Notes: generated by a model from the sequence alone, not told the origin. 46,450 bases of DNA from Serratia plymuthica NBRC 102599 (GCF_001590925.1 NZ_BCTU01000038.1:1-46450); one strand, 5' to 3'; counted from the stretch's first letter, positions 18,897 through 28,864 are shown. Program-made: numbers and translations.

Positions 18897-19787
18897 ATGT
18901 CGTTTTTCCGCCGTAAAAAGTTGTCTTCTGCGATCAAACCCAGCGTCACCTTCGGGCGGCTGCTGTTCCAACGCGTCGATAACGATGGCCTGACCATGCT
19001 GGCGGGCCATCTGGCCTATGTTTCCCTGCTGTCGCTGGTGCCGCTGATTACCGTGGTGTTCGCGCTGTTTGCCGCGTTCCCGATGTTTTCCGACATCAGC
19101 GTCCAGTTGAAAAGTTTTATCTTCTCTAATTTCATGCCTGCCGCCGGCAACGTGATCCAAAGTTATCTGGAGCAGTTTGTCGCCAACTCCAACAAAATGA
19201 CCGCCGTCGGTACCTGCGGGCTGATTGTCACCGCGCTGCTGCTGATCTCCTCGGTGGACAGCGTGCTGAATACTATCTGGCGCAGCAAGAACAAACGGCC
19301 AATCGTATTCTCGTTTGCGGTGTATTGGATGGTGCTGACTCTGGGGCCGTTGTTGGTAGGTGCCAGCATGGCTATCAGCTCCTATCTGCTGTCGCTCAAT
19401 TGGCTGGCGCAGACCGGTGTTAACAGCCTGGTGGATCAGGTACTGCGAATTTTCCCGTTAATTCTGTCGTGGGTATCGTTCTGGCTGTTGTATTGCATCG
19501 TGCCAACGGTGCGTGTGCCACCCAAAGATGCGCTGATCGGCGCGCTGGTGGCCGGGGTATTGTTTGAGCTCGGCAAGAAGGGCTTTGCGCTGTATATCAC
19601 CATGTTCCCGTCTTATCAGCTGATATACGGCGTGCTGGCGGTGATCCCGATTTTATTCCTGTGGGTCTACTGGAGCTGGTGTATCGTGTTACTCGGCGCT
19701 GAAATCACCGTTACCCTCGGAGAATACCGTGACTACCGCCGGCAAAAGACGGAGCAACAGGATCAGACACAAGAAGGGCAGTTATGA
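18897..19787 (+). CDS. yihY: YihY, inner-membrane protein of the YihY/BrkB family (UPF0761)
   Basis: Polytopic membrane protein, 296 residues, of the family once mis-annotated as ribonuclease BN. About six hydrophobic segments are visible, including [67 protein letters not shown] and [14 protein letters not shown]. The ATG at 18897 follows an AAGGAG site; an in-frame GTG at 18891 overlaps that site. Substrate and role are not established. Its stop overlaps the dtd start (ATGA), so the two genes are translationally coupled. Confidence 0.92.
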   Translation: MSFFRRKKLSSAIKPSVTFGRLLFQRVDNDGLTMLAGHLAYVSLLSLVPLITVVFALFAAFPMFSDISVQLKSFIFSNFMPAAGNVIQSYLEQFVANSNKMTAVGTCGLIVTALLLISSVDSVLNTIWRSKNKRPIVFSFAVYWMVLTLGPLLVGASMAISSYLLSLNWLAQTGVNSLVDQVLRIFPLILSWVSFWLLYCIVPTVRVPPKDALIGALVAGVLFELGKKGFALYITMFPSYQLIYGVLAVIPILFLWVYWSWCIVLLGAEITVTLGEYRDYRRQKTEQQDQTQEGQL

Positions 19788-20221
19788 TTGCGTTAATACA
19801 ACGGGTGTTAAACGCCAGCGTCACGGTCAAGGGAGAGACGGTAGGCAAGATTGGCCCCGGTTTGTTAGTGTTATTGGGCGTGGAGCAGGACGATAACGAG
19901 CAAAAAGCCGTGCGCCTGTGTGAACGCGTGCTGGGGTATCGCATCTTTGGCGACGAGAACGACAAGATGAATCTCAATGTCCAGCAGGCGGGAGGCAGTC
20001 TGTTGGTGGTTTCGCAGTTCACGCTGGTGGCCGATACCCAAAAAGGCATGCGCCCGAGTTTCTCACGTGGTGCAGTACCGCAGGAGGCCGATCGGTTGTA
20101 TCAATATTTTGTTGGTCAGTGCCGCGAACGCGGTGTAGAAACACAGACCGGGGAGTTCGCCGCCGACATGCAAGTGGCGCTGGTGAACGACGGGCCGGTG
20201 ACGTTTTGGCTTCAAGTCTAA
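19784..20221 (+). CDS. dtd: D-aminoacyl-tRNA deacylase
   Basis: Hydrolyses D-aminoacyl-tRNAs such as D-Tyr-tRNA and glycyl-tRNA(Ala), preventing D-amino-acid entry into translation. The two active-site signatures, SQFTLVA (about residues 77-83) and the C-terminal [11 protein letters not shown] carrying the Gly-cisPro pair, are intact. It is 145 residues, the same as E. coli. The start overlaps yihY by 4 bases (ATGA), and fabY follows after 23 bases, giving a compact operon. Confidence 0.97.
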   Translation: MIALIQRVLNASVTVKGETVGKIGPGLLVLLGVEQDDNEQKAVRLCERVLGYRIFGDENDKMNLNVQQAGGSLLVVSQFTLVADTQKGMRPSFSRGAVPQEADRLYQYFVGQCRERGVETQTGEFAADMQVALVNDGPVTFWLQV

Positions 20222-20244
20222 GTATTTTGAGAGAGAAGGCGTCT

Positions 20245-21192
20245 ATGTATCACCTACGAGTACCCGTAACAGAACAAGAGCTGAAGGATTATTACCAGTT
20301 TCGTTGGGAAATGCTGCGCAAGCCATTGCACCAACCGGTGGGTTCGGAAAAGGATGCCTACGACGCCATGGCGCACCATCAGATGGTGGTGGATGAGGGC
20401 GGTAAAATTGTCGCTATCGGGCGGCTGTATATCAATGCCGACAACGAGGCGGCGATCCGCTTTATGGCGGTAGACCCTACGGTACAGGACAAAGGCCTCG
20501 GCACGCTGGTGGCGATGACGCTGGAATCCGTGGCACGTCAGGAAGGGGTAAAGCGGGTGGTGTGTAGCGCCCGTGAGGATGCGGTGGAGTTCTTTGCCAA
20601 GCTGGGTTTCGTCAATCAGGGCGAGATCACCGCGCCGCAAACTACCCCGATCCGCCACTTCCTGATGATTAAGCCGGTGGCCACGCTGGACGATATTCTG
20701 CATCGCCCCGATTGGTGCGGCCAGCTGCAGCAGGCCTGGTACGATCATATCCCGCTCAGCGAGAAAATGGGGGTGCGCATCAGCCAGTATACCGGCCAGC
20801 GTTTCGTCACCACCATGCCGGAGATTGGCAATCAGAACCCGCATCATACGCTGTTTGCCGGCAGCCTGTTCTCTCTGGCCACGCTGACCGCCTGGGGGCT
20901 TATCTGGCTGCTGCTGCGTGAGCGCCATCTGGGCGGCACCATTATTCTGGCAGATGCGCATATCCGCTACAGCAAACCTATCACCGGCAGACCGCGCGCG
21001 GTGGCGGATCTCAGCTCGCTGAGCGGCGATCTGGCACGTCTGGCGCGGGGCCGCCGCGCACGGGTGCAAGCGGAGGTGCATCTGTTCGGTGACGACGATA
21101 AAGGCGCGATATTTGAAGGCACTTATATGGTGCTGCCGGCCGAGTCGGACGCGCCCCTGGAGCAGGGCGGCTCTGAGGCGATAGAAAGCTGA
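20245..21192 (+). CDS. fabY: FabY (YiiD/MadA), GNAT plus thioesterase-like fatty acid synthesis protein
   Basis: Two-domain protein: an N-terminal GNAT fold (about residues 1-150, with [16 protein letters not shown] as the acyl-CoA loop) and a C-terminal hotdog thioesterase-like domain ([27 protein letters not shown]). E. coli YiiD has been reported as a malonyl-ACP decarboxylase (MadA) that can prime fatty acid synthesis. The ATG at 20245 follows GAGAGAAGG and yields 315 residues (329 in E. coli); the longer open frame back to 20119 overlaps dtd and lacks similarity. It is last in the yihX-fabY run. Confidence 0.9.
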   Translation: MYHLRVPVTEQELKDYYQFRWEMLRKPLHQPVGSEKDAYDAMAHHQMVVDEGGKIVAIGRLYINADNEAAIRFMAVDPTVQDKGLGTLVAMTLESVARQEGVKRVVCSAREDAVEFFAKLGFVNQGEITAPQTTPIRHFLMIKPVATLDDILHRPDWCGQLQQAWYDHIPLSEKMGVRISQYTGQRFVTTMPEIGNQNPHHTLFAGSLFSLATLTAWGLIWLLLRERHLGGTIILADAHIRYSKPITGRPRAVADLSSLSGDLARLARGRRARVQAEVHLFGDDDKGAIFEGTYMVLPAESDAPLEQGGSEAIES

Positions 21193-21199
21193 GTTATCG

Positions 21200-21222
21200 G
21201 CCCTCTTCCCTGGGAAGAGGGC
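21200..21222. terminator. Hairpin between convergent fabY and yicH
   Basis: A 10-bp stem GCCCTCTTCC/GGAAGAGGGC with a three-base loop lies 8 bases past fabY and 9 bases before the end of yicH. Neither side has a T tract, so termination strength is uncertain. Confidence 0.5.
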
Positions 21223-21230
21223 GTGAAAGC

Positions 21231-22892
21231 CTAGGGTAACTGTTGGTCGACCGTACGGCCATCGCCGGCGGTGGCCTGCAGTTCGCCCTTAAGTGAAGAT
21301 TTAAACGGGCCATCGCTGTTCAGCAACCCTTTCAACTGCAACTGCAGATTTCCGTCACCTTCCAGCGGAACCGACTGCCATCCCCATTGCTGCAAAGTAT
21401 TCACCGGCACCGAGCGGCCGTTCAACGACAGCGTAAAGGGTTTGCCCGGCAGTTGTTCGACCGTGGCTTTGGCTTCCAGTAATCCTTTTGGCATAAAGGC
21501 GCTTAGGTCGGTGACGTTGATCTGCCCGTCGTTAGCGTTTAGCGCCAGCGATGGGCGTCTAACGTCAATCTTGTTGAAGGTGGCTTCGCTGCCGTTCAGG
21601 TTCAGCGTGCCGGACCAAATGCCCCACTGGTGGTCACGCGCCAACAGCAGATTACCGCCGTAGCCGTCCAGCGCGGTGATCTGGAACGGGAAGTCCGGAT
21701 TAATATCGATGATCAGGTTGCGATTGGTGGTCAGCTTGTTGACGTAAACCTCCGCCAGCCAGTGCGGCAGCGGTTTCAGCCACAGTGCGCGCCAATCTGA
21801 AGGTAAAGTGTATTCCAGTGCGGCGACGGCCACTTCGTCCAGTTGCAGGCGATTGTTGGCGCGCAGCCAGTTGCCGGAGGTGCGCAACAATCCGCCTTCC
21901 CAGCGGCTGGTGAACTGCTGAATGGCGATACCGGCCGGTGAAAGCCGCATATTCATGATCGGGTCGATCAGGTGGAAACCCCCGTTGATCAGATCGCTGG
22001 CGTTGAAGTTCAGCGAACCGTCCTCGCTGCGCCAGTCGCCCTGCTGGACGGTGATGTTCTGCAGCGACAGATCGAGATCGTTGAACGCCCACTCCTTGCC
22101 TTCCAGTCGCGCGTCGATCAGATCAAAACGTTTGAGAGTGACCGGTGGCAGGGCGGTAAAGCGTTGCCAGAATTCGGCCAGCGTCAGCGGAGTTTGCATG
22201 CGCACACCGCTCAGCCGCAGGCGTTCCACCTGCCAACTGCCGTCGGCGGCGCGGCTGGCAACCCCGGTCAGGTCACCCTGAGCCAGATCGGCACCGAAGT
22301 TGTTGAGCTTCAGCTGGTTCTGTTTAAGTTCACCCTGTACCAGCACCTGCGAAGCCGGGATACCGTTCAGCGTCATCGAGCCGGCGCTGAACTGGAACTG
22401 ATTGTTTTCTCCCAGCGGATGGCCGGCTTTGGGTTGCCAGGGCGTAATGCCGGCATTGACCTGCTGCGCATTGAGCTGCCAGGTTTCATCGCTGGACTGC
22501 AGCGCCATATTGCTTAACTGCAACACATCGGCCTGCACCGGCAGTGTCGCGGCTTGCGGCTGAACGGTAAGCGTGCCGTCGCGCAGCGTTACGCTGTGAA
22601 AATAGCGCGGTTCAGTGATTTGGCGCAGGCTCAGGCCGAGATCTACCCGTTTGGCGACCAACGCCTGCGGCTGGTTATTTTTGGCCAGTTGGACGTCTTC
22701 CAGGCTGATTTGGCCCGGCTGATTCCATGAGTGCGAGATTTTTGCCACCGACAGGCGATATTCGCTGTTGTCGCTGATCCAACGGCTAAGCCAGCCCGCC
22801 GCCCAGCCGGTTTGCCCCACGACGTATAACAGCACAATGGCAAGCACTACCAGCAGCAGCAACGTCAGCAACAGTTTTCCGATAAATTTCAT
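21231..22892 (-). CDS. yicH: YicH, AsmA-family envelope protein
   Basis: AsmA-like protein expected to be anchored in the inner membrane with a long beta-rich periplasmic part; the wider family (AsmA, TamB, YhdP) functions in lipid transport to the outer membrane, but YicH itself is poorly characterised. The N-terminal anchor is GKLLLTLLLLVVLAIVLLYVV (residues 5-25); repeated amphipathic beta segments follow, and the C-terminal AsmA-type region includes LNANDGQINVTDLSAFMPKG. It is 553 residues against about 569 in E. coli. It lies downstream of xanP on the same strand, separated by the duplicated hairpin element, and opens the block that follows E. coli 82-minute order. Confidence 0.88.
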   Translation of the reverse strand: MKFIGKLLLTLLLLVVLAIVLLYVVGQTGWAAGWLSRWISDNSEYRLSVAKISHSWNQPGQISLEDVQLAKNNQPQALVAKRVDLGLSLRQITEPRYFHSVTLRDGTLTVQPQAATLPVQADVLQLSNMALQSSDETWQLNAQQVNAGITPWQPKAGHPLGENNQFQFSAGSMTLNGIPASQVLVQGELKQNQLKLNNFGADLAQGDLTGVASRAADGSWQVERLRLSGVRMQTPLTLAEFWQRFTALPPVTLKRFDLIDARLEGKEWAFNDLDLSLQNITVQQGDWRSEDGSLNFNASDLINGGFHLIDPIMNMRLSPAGIAIQQFTSRWEGGLLRTSGNWLRANNRLQLDEVAVAALEYTLPSDWRALWLKPLPHWLAEVYVNKLTTNRNLIIDINPDFPFQITALDGYGGNLLLARDHQWGIWSGTLNLNGSEATFNKIDVRRPSLALNANDGQINVTDLSAFMPKGLLEAKATVEQLPGKPFTLSLNGRSVPVNTLQQWGWQSVPLEGDGNLQLQLKGLLNSDGPFKSSLKGELQATAGDGRTVDQQLP

Positions 22893-22981
22893 CGTCTACA
22901 TCCGCGTCGGTCAAAAAAGATACCCTGTTTATGCCGCAATTGGCCGGGCATCTCAAGTGCAATGGTCTGATAGGCAATAAA

Positions 22982-23154
22982 AAACGGCCGCAAGCGGCCG
23001 TTTGAGGTTGATGACAACGTTGCCTTTGAGCCCGAGATACCCGGGCCTATGGCACCGAGGGGCGCTCCGGCGGCAAGCCGCTACGACCCCTTCGGCACGC
23101 TCTCCCTAATAACAGGCTTTGTCAGCAGTCTGAAACGGCCGCAAGCGGCCGTTT
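22982..23154. repeat. Intergenic element bounded by two identical terminator-like hairpins
   Basis: The hairpin core ACGGCCGCAAGCGGCCGT with flanking AA/TT occurs twice, at 22982-23003 and 23133-23154, identical over 22 bases and offset by 151 bases. Between them is GC-rich DNA with further dyads: GCCCG/CGGGC near 23031-23047 and a nested hairpin around GGCGGCAAGCCGC inside CCGAGGGG...CCCCTTCGG. No ORF fits. It separates xanP from yicH and could terminate transcription in both directions. The layout suggests a segmental duplication or an inserted intergenic repeat. Confidence 0.7.
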
Positions 23155-23174
23155 GTGGCAGGCAGCGCGGCGGA

Positions 23175-24575
23175 TTATGGCTTCTCGTGTTCGTGCGGGA
23201 ACACCAGGTTGAGCACGATGGCGGTGATGCCGCCGGCGGCAATGCCTGAGGAGAGCAGGGTTTTCAGCCAATCCGGTGCGAACTGCAGGATCAGCGGTTG
23301 CTGAGAAACGCCCATACCGACGGCCAGCGACAGCGCCATGATCATGATCGCGCGGCGGTTCAGCCTTTCGCGTGACACGATACGCACGCCGGAGGCGGCG
23401 ATGGTGCCGAACATCACCAGGGTAGCGCCGCCAAGCACCGGCTCAGGAATATGTTGCACGAAATTGGCCACTGCCGGGAACAAGCCCAGCGCGATCAGCA
23501 TCAGCGCCACCACAAAACCGACGTAACGGCTGGCAACTCCGGTCAGTTGGATCACGCCGTTGTTCTGACCAAAACAGGAGTTGGGGAAGGTGTTGAACAC
23601 CGCCGACAGCATCGAGTTCAGGCCGTTGGCCAGCACGCCGCCCTTCAGGCGCTTCATATACAGCGGGCCGCTGACCGGCTGTTCCGACACGTCTGAGGTA
23701 GCGGTGATGTCGCCGATGGTTTCCAGCGAGGTGACCATAAAGATCAGCATCAGCGGCAGCAGCAGGCTCCAGTCAAAGCCCAGGCCGTAATACAGCGGGA
23801 TCGGCAGGGTGACTGTCGCCGTTTGCGGAGCCGGTTGGCTTGCAGGCAGCATGTCCATCGCCCAGGCCAGCAGGTAGCCGACCGCCATGGCGATCACCAG
23901 CGAGGCGACGCGCAGGTACGGGTTGCGCTGACGGTTAAGCAGAATAATCACCGCCAATACCGCGCCGGCCAGCAGCAGATTTTTCGGTGCGCCGAAGCTG
24001 CCTCCGCTCATCGCGGCATAACCGCCGCCGATGGAGGTCAGCCCAACCTGAATCAGCGACAACCCGATAATCATCACCACAATGCCGGAGACCAGCGGGG
24101 TGATGATGCGTCGCGCCAGGTGCAGCACGCGGGAGAGCAAGATCTCGGTGCAGGAAGCGACCATCAGCGTGCCGAATAGCGCGGCCATCATGGTGGGGAC
24201 GTCGGCACCGCCGTTCTTCAGCGCCAGCCCGCCCATAATCAGTGGCGAAACAAAGTTGAAACTGGTGCCCTGAATCGACAGCAGGCCGGAACCGATGGGT
24301 CCCCAGGTTTTAATTTGCAGAATGGAGGCCAGACCGGAGGCAAACAGCGACATGCTGATAATGTGCTGAGTATCCTGTGCCGGCAGACCGAGCGCCTGAC
24401 AGATCAACAGAGCCGGGGTGATGACCGCCACGAACATCGCCAGCAGATGCTGACCGGCGGCAAACAGCGTTTGCGGCAGCGGCGGCCGGTCTTCCAGGCG
24501 ATAAATCAGTTCGCTGGTGTGGGGCGTTACGGCGGCTTTTTGCACGGCATCAAGCTCGGTGGATGGCATGGTCAT
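23175..24575 (-). CDS. xanP: XanP, xanthine permease (NCS2 family)
   Basis: Proton-coupled xanthine uptake in the inner membrane. The sequence matches E. coli XanP (YicE) nearly throughout, including the N-terminal [19 protein letters not shown], the family signature [20 protein letters not shown] and [23 protein letters not shown]. About 14 hydrophobic segments are expected. The frame is open to 24743 but similarity begins at [11 protein letters not shown], so I place the start at 24575 (466 residues, 463 in E. coli); 24569 is an alternative ATG. A PurR-like operator lies about 55 bases upstream. It is divergent from gltS. Confidence 0.95.
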   Translation of the reverse strand: MTMPSTELDAVQKAAVTPHTSELIYRLEDRPPLPQTLFAAGQHLLAMFVAVITPALLICQALGLPAQDTQHIISMSLFASGLASILQIKTWGPIGSGLLSIQGTSFNFVSPLIMGGLALKNGGADVPTMMAALFGTLMVASCTEILLSRVLHLARRIITPLVSGIVVMIIGLSLIQVGLTSIGGGYAAMSGGSFGAPKNLLLAGAVLAVIILLNRQRNPYLRVASLVIAMAVGYLLAWAMDMLPASQPAPQTATVTLPIPLYYGLGFDWSLLLPLMLIFMVTSLETIGDITATSDVSEQPVSGPLYMKRLKGGVLANGLNSMLSAVFNTFPNSCFGQNNGVIQLTGVASRYVGFVVALMLIALGLFPAVANFVQHIPEPVLGGATLVMFGTIAASGVRIVSRERLNRRAIMIMALSLAVGMGVSQQPLILQFAPDWLKTLLSSGIAAGGITAIVLNLVFPHEHEKP

Positions 24576-24629
24576 GATGTGACATTTCCAGAAACGGCAA
24601 AGCAGGCATTTTAATGATCCACCCCGCAA

Positions 24630-24645
24630 AAGCAAACGGTTGCGC
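24630..24645. promoter_or_regulatory. PurR-box-like operator upstream of xanP
   Basis: Minus-strand GCGCAACCGTTTGCTT matches 13 of 16 positions of the PurR consensus ACGCAAACGTTTGCGT, with the central CGTTTGC intact. It lies in the 241-base xanP-gltS gap, 55-70 bases upstream of the xanP start. Purine-dependent repression of a xanthine permease would make sense; it is a prediction. Confidence 0.6.
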
Positions 24646-24816
24646 CCTAATGTTACGTCGGGGTTATCAATGCTTATGTCGTATTTTTGTTCATTTTTTC
24701 TTGTCTTCTCAGCATTTTTTACTTCTAATCCCACCCTCATCAAGTTTTAAAAACTAAGCGGTTTTCTATAACTTATTATTTCTTATTGGATCTTTTCCGT
24801 TACAGGGAGTACCCGG

Positions 24817-26028
24817 ATGTTTCATCTTGATACTTATGGCACGTTAGTCGCGGCAACGCTGGTTTTGCTCCTTGGGGGCAAATGCGTCACAAGCATTCCG
24901 CTGTTGCGAAAATACACTATTCCCGCACCTGTCGCCGGTGGTTTGCTGGTGGCGCTCTTGTTGTTAGCCCTGAAAAAGTTCGCTAACTGGGAAATCAGCT
25001 TCGATATGTCGCTGAAAGACCCGTTGATGCTGGCCTTCTTCGCCACCATCGGCCTGAATGCCAACCTGGCGCGGCTGCGCGCGGGTGGCAGAGCGCTAAT
25101 GGTGTTCCTGTTTGTGGTGCTGGGCCTGCTGCTGGTGCAGAACGCCATTGGCATCGGCATGGCGAAAATACTGGGTCTGGATCCGCTGATGGGTCTGATC
25201 GCCGGTTCAATTACGCTATCCGGCGGTCATGGTACCGGCGCAGCCTGGAGCAAGCTGTTTATCGAGCGCTATGGGTTTGAAAACGCGACCGAAGTGGCGA
25301 TGGCCTGTGCGACTTTCGGCCTGGTGCTGGGCGGCCTGATCGGTGGTCCGGTGGCGCGTTACCTGGTGAAACACTCCTCTACGCCGGAGGGCACACCGGA
25401 AGATAGCGTGCAACCGAGCGGTTTTGAAAAGCCGGAAAGCGGTCGACTGATCACGTCCTTGGTGATGATAGAAACTATCGCGATGATCGCCATCTGCTTG
25501 AGCCTGGGGCAGTTTATTGCCGGCCTGTTGAATGGCACGGTGTTTGAATTGCCAAACTTTGTTTGCGTGCTGTTTGTTGGCGTGATCCTCAGCAATACGC
25601 TGGCGTTCAGCGGTTTTTACACCGTGTTCGAACGGGCGGTGTCGGTGCTGGGGAACGTCAGCCTGTCACTGTTTCTGGCCATGGCGCTGATGAGCCTGCG
25701 CCTGTGGGAGCTGGCGTCGCTGGCGCTGCCGATGCTGGCCATTCTGGCTGTGCAGACACTGGTGATGGCGCTCTACGCGATTTTCGTCACTTACCGGGTG
25801 ATGGGCAAAAACTACGATGCGGCGGTACTGGCTGCGGGTCACTGTGGTTTTGGCATGGGCGCTACGCCAACGGCGATCGCCAATATGCAGGCGATTACCG
25901 ATCGCTTCGGTCCCTCGCATCTGGCGTTTCTGGTGGTGCCGATGGTGGGTGCGTTCTTTATCGATATCGCCAACGCGATCGTGATTAAGCTGTATCTGCT
26001 GTTGCCGGTGTTCCCGGCGGTGGGCTGA
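24817..26028 (+). CDS. gltS: GltS, sodium/glutamate symporter
   Basis: Na+-dependent glutamate uptake in the inner membrane. The family pore-loop motifs GSITLSGGHGTGAAW (about residues 130-144) and GHCGFGMGATPTAIANM (near residue 345) are both intact, in the two inverted halves of the transporter. It is 403 residues (401 in E. coli). An AGGGAG site sits about 8 bases before the ATG. In E. coli gltS is likewise divergent from xanP and convergent with recG. Confidence 0.97.
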   Translation: MFHLDTYGTLVAATLVLLLGGKCVTSIPLLRKYTIPAPVAGGLLVALLLLALKKFANWEISFDMSLKDPLMLAFFATIGLNANLARLRAGGRALMVFLFVVLGLLLVQNAIGIGMAKILGLDPLMGLIAGSITLSGGHGTGAAWSKLFIERYGFENATEVAMACATFGLVLGGLIGGPVARYLVKHSSTPEGTPEDSVQPSGFEKPESGRLITSLVMIETIAMIAICLSLGQFIAGLLNGTVFELPNFVCVLFVGVILSNTLAFSGFYTVFERAVSVLGNVSLSLFLAMALMSLRLWELASLALPMLAILAVQTLVMALYAIFVTYRVMGKNYDAAVLAAGHCGFGMGATPTAIANMQAITDRFGPSHLAFLVVPMVGAFFIDIANAIVIKLYLLLPVFPAVG

Positions 26029-26049
26029 ATAACGTTCGAGAGGTAAAGC

Positions 26050-26070
26050 AAGGGCGCCATTGGCGCCTTT
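26050..26070. terminator. Hairpin between convergent gltS and recG
   Basis: GGCGCC/GGCGCC with loop ATT, extended by AAG/CTT and followed by TTTG, lies 22 bases past gltS and 16 bases before the end of recG. Likely a shared weak terminator. Confidence 0.55.
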
Positions 26071-26085
26071 GTCTATGGCTGAGGG

Positions 26086-28167
26086 TCAGGCGTTGGAGTA
26101 GCGCGCTTTCTCCGGTAGCCAGCGTTCAATCAGGGCGCGGGCATGTTCCGGGTACTGCTGATGAATATGACGGGCGACGCGTTGCACTTCCGGTATCATT
26201 GCCTGGTCGCGCAGCAAGTCGGCCACCTTGAACTCCGCGCTGCCGGTCTGGCGCGTCCCAAGCAGCTCGCCTGGGCCACGAATTTCCAGATCGCGCTGGG
26301 CAATCACGAAGCCATCGTTACTGTCGCGCAGTACCTGCAGACGTTTCTGCGCAGTTTTACTCAGCGGGGTTTTGTACAACAGCACGCAATGCGATGCCAC
26401 AGCGCCACGGCCAACGCGGCCGCGCAACTGATGCAGTTGCGCCAATCCAAGCCGCTCCGGGTTTTCGATGATCATCAGGCTGGCGTTCGGTACGTCGACG
26501 CCCACTTCGATCACTGTGGTTGCCACCAACAGCTGTAACTCACCCTGTTTAAAGGCCTGCATTACCGCCTGCTTTTCCTGTGCTTTCATGCGGCCGTGAA
26601 CCAGAGCGACTTTCAGTTCGGGCAGCGCAGTCTTCAACTCTTCCCAGGTGGCTTCTGCCGCCTGCGCTTCCAGCAACTCCGACTCTTCGATCAGCGTACA
26701 GACCCAGTACGCCTGCCGGCCTTCTTCCATACAGGCGCTTTTTACCCGCTGGATAATATCGGCGCGCCGGGTGTCAGGAATGGCGACGGTGGTGACCGGC
26801 GTCCTGCCTGGCGGCAGTTCGTCGATCACCGAGGTATCGAGATCGGCATAGGCGGTCATTGCCAGCGTGCGTGGGATTGGCGTGGCGGTCATGATCAACT
26901 GGTGGGCATGGAAGCCTTGCTCCTCGCCCTTTTCCCACAGAGCCAGCCGTTGGTGCACGCCAAACCGGTGCTGTTCGTCGATGATCACCAGCGCCAGGCC
27001 GGAAAACTGTACCTGTTCCTGGAAGATGGCGTGCGTACCGACCACCATCGACACTTTTCCGCTGGCGATCGCTTCCTGCTGAGCAATGCGTGCCTTGCCT
27101 TTTTGCTTGCCGGCCAGCCAGCCGACTTCAAGCCCCAGCGGTTCAAACCACTGGCGGAAGTTATTGGCGTGTTGTTCGGCCAGCAGTTCGGTGGGCGCCA
27201 TCAATGCCACCTGTTTGCCGTGGGCGATGGCGCGTAGCGCCGCCAGCGCTGCTACCAGCGTTTTGCCTGAGCCGACATCACCTTGTACCAACCGCATCAT
27301 CGGGAAGCCTTTTTGCATATCGGCTTCGATATCGGCCACCACGCGCTCTTGCGCGCCGGTCGGCGAGAACGGCAATTCGGCGAGAAATTGTTGTTTCAGA
27401 CGGTCATCCGGCATCAGCGGCAGCGCCTGATAACTCTGCGCGCCGGCGCGTACCGCCAGCATGCTGAGGTTATGCGCCAGCAGCTCTTCCAGGATCAGGC
27501 GTTTTTGCGCCGGATGCTTGCCCTGTTCCAAATCTTCCAGCTGGATATCCGGCGGCGGGCGGTGCAGGGTGTGCAGTGCCTGCGGCAGGCTCATCAGCCC
27601 GCCACTGAGTTCCGGTGGCAGCAGTTCGGCGATGGCGCAGGTGTCCAGCAGCTCCAGCGCCTGATCGGTCAGCTTGCGCAGTGTGGCCTGCCTGATGCCT
27701 TCGGTGGTCGGATAAACCGGCGTCAGTGATTCTTGCAGCTCAACCTCGCTGCTTTCCCCCTGAATGCGGTATTCCGGGTGGATGATTTCTGCGCCGAGGT
27801 TACCGCGTTTGATCTCACCGTAAGCGGTCACGCGTCGGCCTGCGGCCAGGCTGTTTTTCATCGCTGCGTTGAAGTTAAAGAAACGCATGGTGAGCAAGCC
27901 GGTACCGTCGCTGATTTGGCAGGTCAGCATACGCCGATGGCCAAAACTGATATCGCTACGCAGCACTTCGCCTTCCACCGTGGCAAAAATGCCCGGCAGC
28001 AGATCGTTGATCGGATAGAGACGGGTGCGGTCTTCATAACGCAGCGGGAGGTGCAGCAGCAGGTCCTGAATGGTTTCCAGGCCAATTTTGGCCAGCTTGC
28101 CCGCCTGGCTGGCTCCAACCCCGGAAAGCGTGGTGAGAGGGACGGCGTCCAGCAGGCGGCCTTTCAT
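26086..28167 (-). CDS. recG: RecG, branched-DNA helicase
   Basis: Superfamily 2 helicase that reverses stalled forks and migrates Holliday junctions. The N-terminal wedge/OB domain is followed by helicase motifs: I GDVGSGKT, II IIDEQHRFGVHQR, III TATPIPRTLAM, and the C-terminal motifs in VATTVIEVGVDVPNA and HQLRGRVGRG. The start MKGRLLDAVPL at 28167 gives 693 residues, exactly the E. coli length; the open frame reaches 28200 inside trmH. Its ATG overlaps the trmH stop (ATGA), which implies translational coupling in spoT-trmH-recG. Confidence 0.98.
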   Translation of the reverse strand: MKGRLLDAVPLTTLSGVGASQAGKLAKIGLETIQDLLLHLPLRYEDRTRLYPINDLLPGIFATVEGEVLRSDISFGHRRMLTCQISDGTGLLTMRFFNFNAAMKNSLAAGRRVTAYGEIKRGNLGAEIIHPEYRIQGESSEVELQESLTPVYPTTEGIRQATLRKLTDQALELLDTCAIAELLPPELSGGLMSLPQALHTLHRPPPDIQLEDLEQGKHPAQKRLILEELLAHNLSMLAVRAGAQSYQALPLMPDDRLKQQFLAELPFSPTGAQERVVADIEADMQKGFPMMRLVQGDVGSGKTLVAALAALRAIAHGKQVALMAPTELLAEQHANNFRQWFEPLGLEVGWLAGKQKGKARIAQQEAIASGKVSMVVGTHAIFQEQVQFSGLALVIIDEQHRFGVHQRLALWEKGEEQGFHAHQLIMTATPIPRTLAMTAYADLDTSVIDELPPGRTPVTTVAIPDTRRADIIQRVKSACMEEGRQAYWVCTLIEESELLEAQAAEATWEELKTALPELKVALVHGRMKAQEKQAVMQAFKQGELQLLVATTVIEVGVDVPNASLMIIENPERLGLAQLHQLRGRVGRGAVASHCVLLYKTPLSKTAQKRLQVLRDSNDGFVIAQRDLEIRGPGELLGTRQTGSAEFKVADLLRDQAMIPEVQRVARHIHQQYPEHARALIERWLPEKARYSNA

Positions 28168-28859
28168 CGGCGTACCGTTGCCTGCATGGTTGCCCACCAT
28201 TCGGCGTCGGCGACCACCTGGCCCTGTTGGTCAATCTGCGGACGCGGCAGCCCTTTGCGCTTGGCGACGTTGGCCAGCACCGGGTAACCGCCCTCGAACA
28301 GCAGGCGTTGTTGTTCTTCTTCGTCCAGCGCGCTGTGGGTGCGCAGGTACATACCGGCGTTGTGGCGTTGGCGCTGCGCTTCGTACAAGATCAAGGCGGA
28401 GGCGACCGACACGTTGAGGGATTGCACCATGCCGATCATCGGAATGATGATGTCCTGGTCGGCCAAGGCCAGCGCTTCTTCGGTGATACCGGTTTTTTCC
28501 TGGCCCAGCAGCACGCAGGTTGGGCGGGTGTAATCCACCTCGCGGAAATCAACCGCGCGGGCGGAAAGGTGGGTCGCCAGAATCTGCATACCTTGATCTT
28601 TCAGGTGGGTCACTGCGTCAGAGATGGTGCGGTGGGTTTTTACGTTGACCCAGCTGTTGCTGCCGGCAGCGGAGGAAACCAGGGTGCGCATGCGTGAGGT
28701 CGGCCACACGGCATGCACCTGGTGCACGCCGACGGCGTCGGCGGTGCGGATAATGGCGGAGACGTTATGCGGTTTGTGTACCTGTTCCAGGCAGACCGTC
28801 AGATCCGGCTGCCGGGTTGCCAGCATTTCACAAATCCGCGCATAGCGTTCAGGGCTCAT
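28164..28859 (-). CDS. trmH: TrmH (SpoU), tRNA (guanosine-18-2'-O)-methyltransferase
   Basis: SPOUT-fold methyltransferase that makes Gm18 in the D-loop of tRNAs. Conserved motifs are the NVSAIIRTADAVGV segment near residues 33-46, CVLLGQEKTGI (motif 2) and IPMIGMVQSLNVSVASALILYEAQRQR (motif 3, the SAM-binding knot). It is 231 residues (229 in E. coli). Five bases separate the spoT stop from its start, and its end overlaps recG. Confidence 0.97.
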   Translation of the reverse strand: MSPERYARICEMLATRQPDLTVCLEQVHKPHNVSAIIRTADAVGVHQVHAVWPTSRMRTLVSSAAGSNSWVNVKTHRTISDAVTHLKDQGMQILATHLSARAVDFREVDYTRPTCVLLGQEKTGITEEALALADQDIIIPMIGMVQSLNVSVASALILYEAQRQRHNAGMYLRTHSALDEEEQQRLLFEGGYPVLANVAKRKGLPRPQIDQQGQVVADAEWWATMQATVRR

Positions 28860-28864
28860 AGGCG

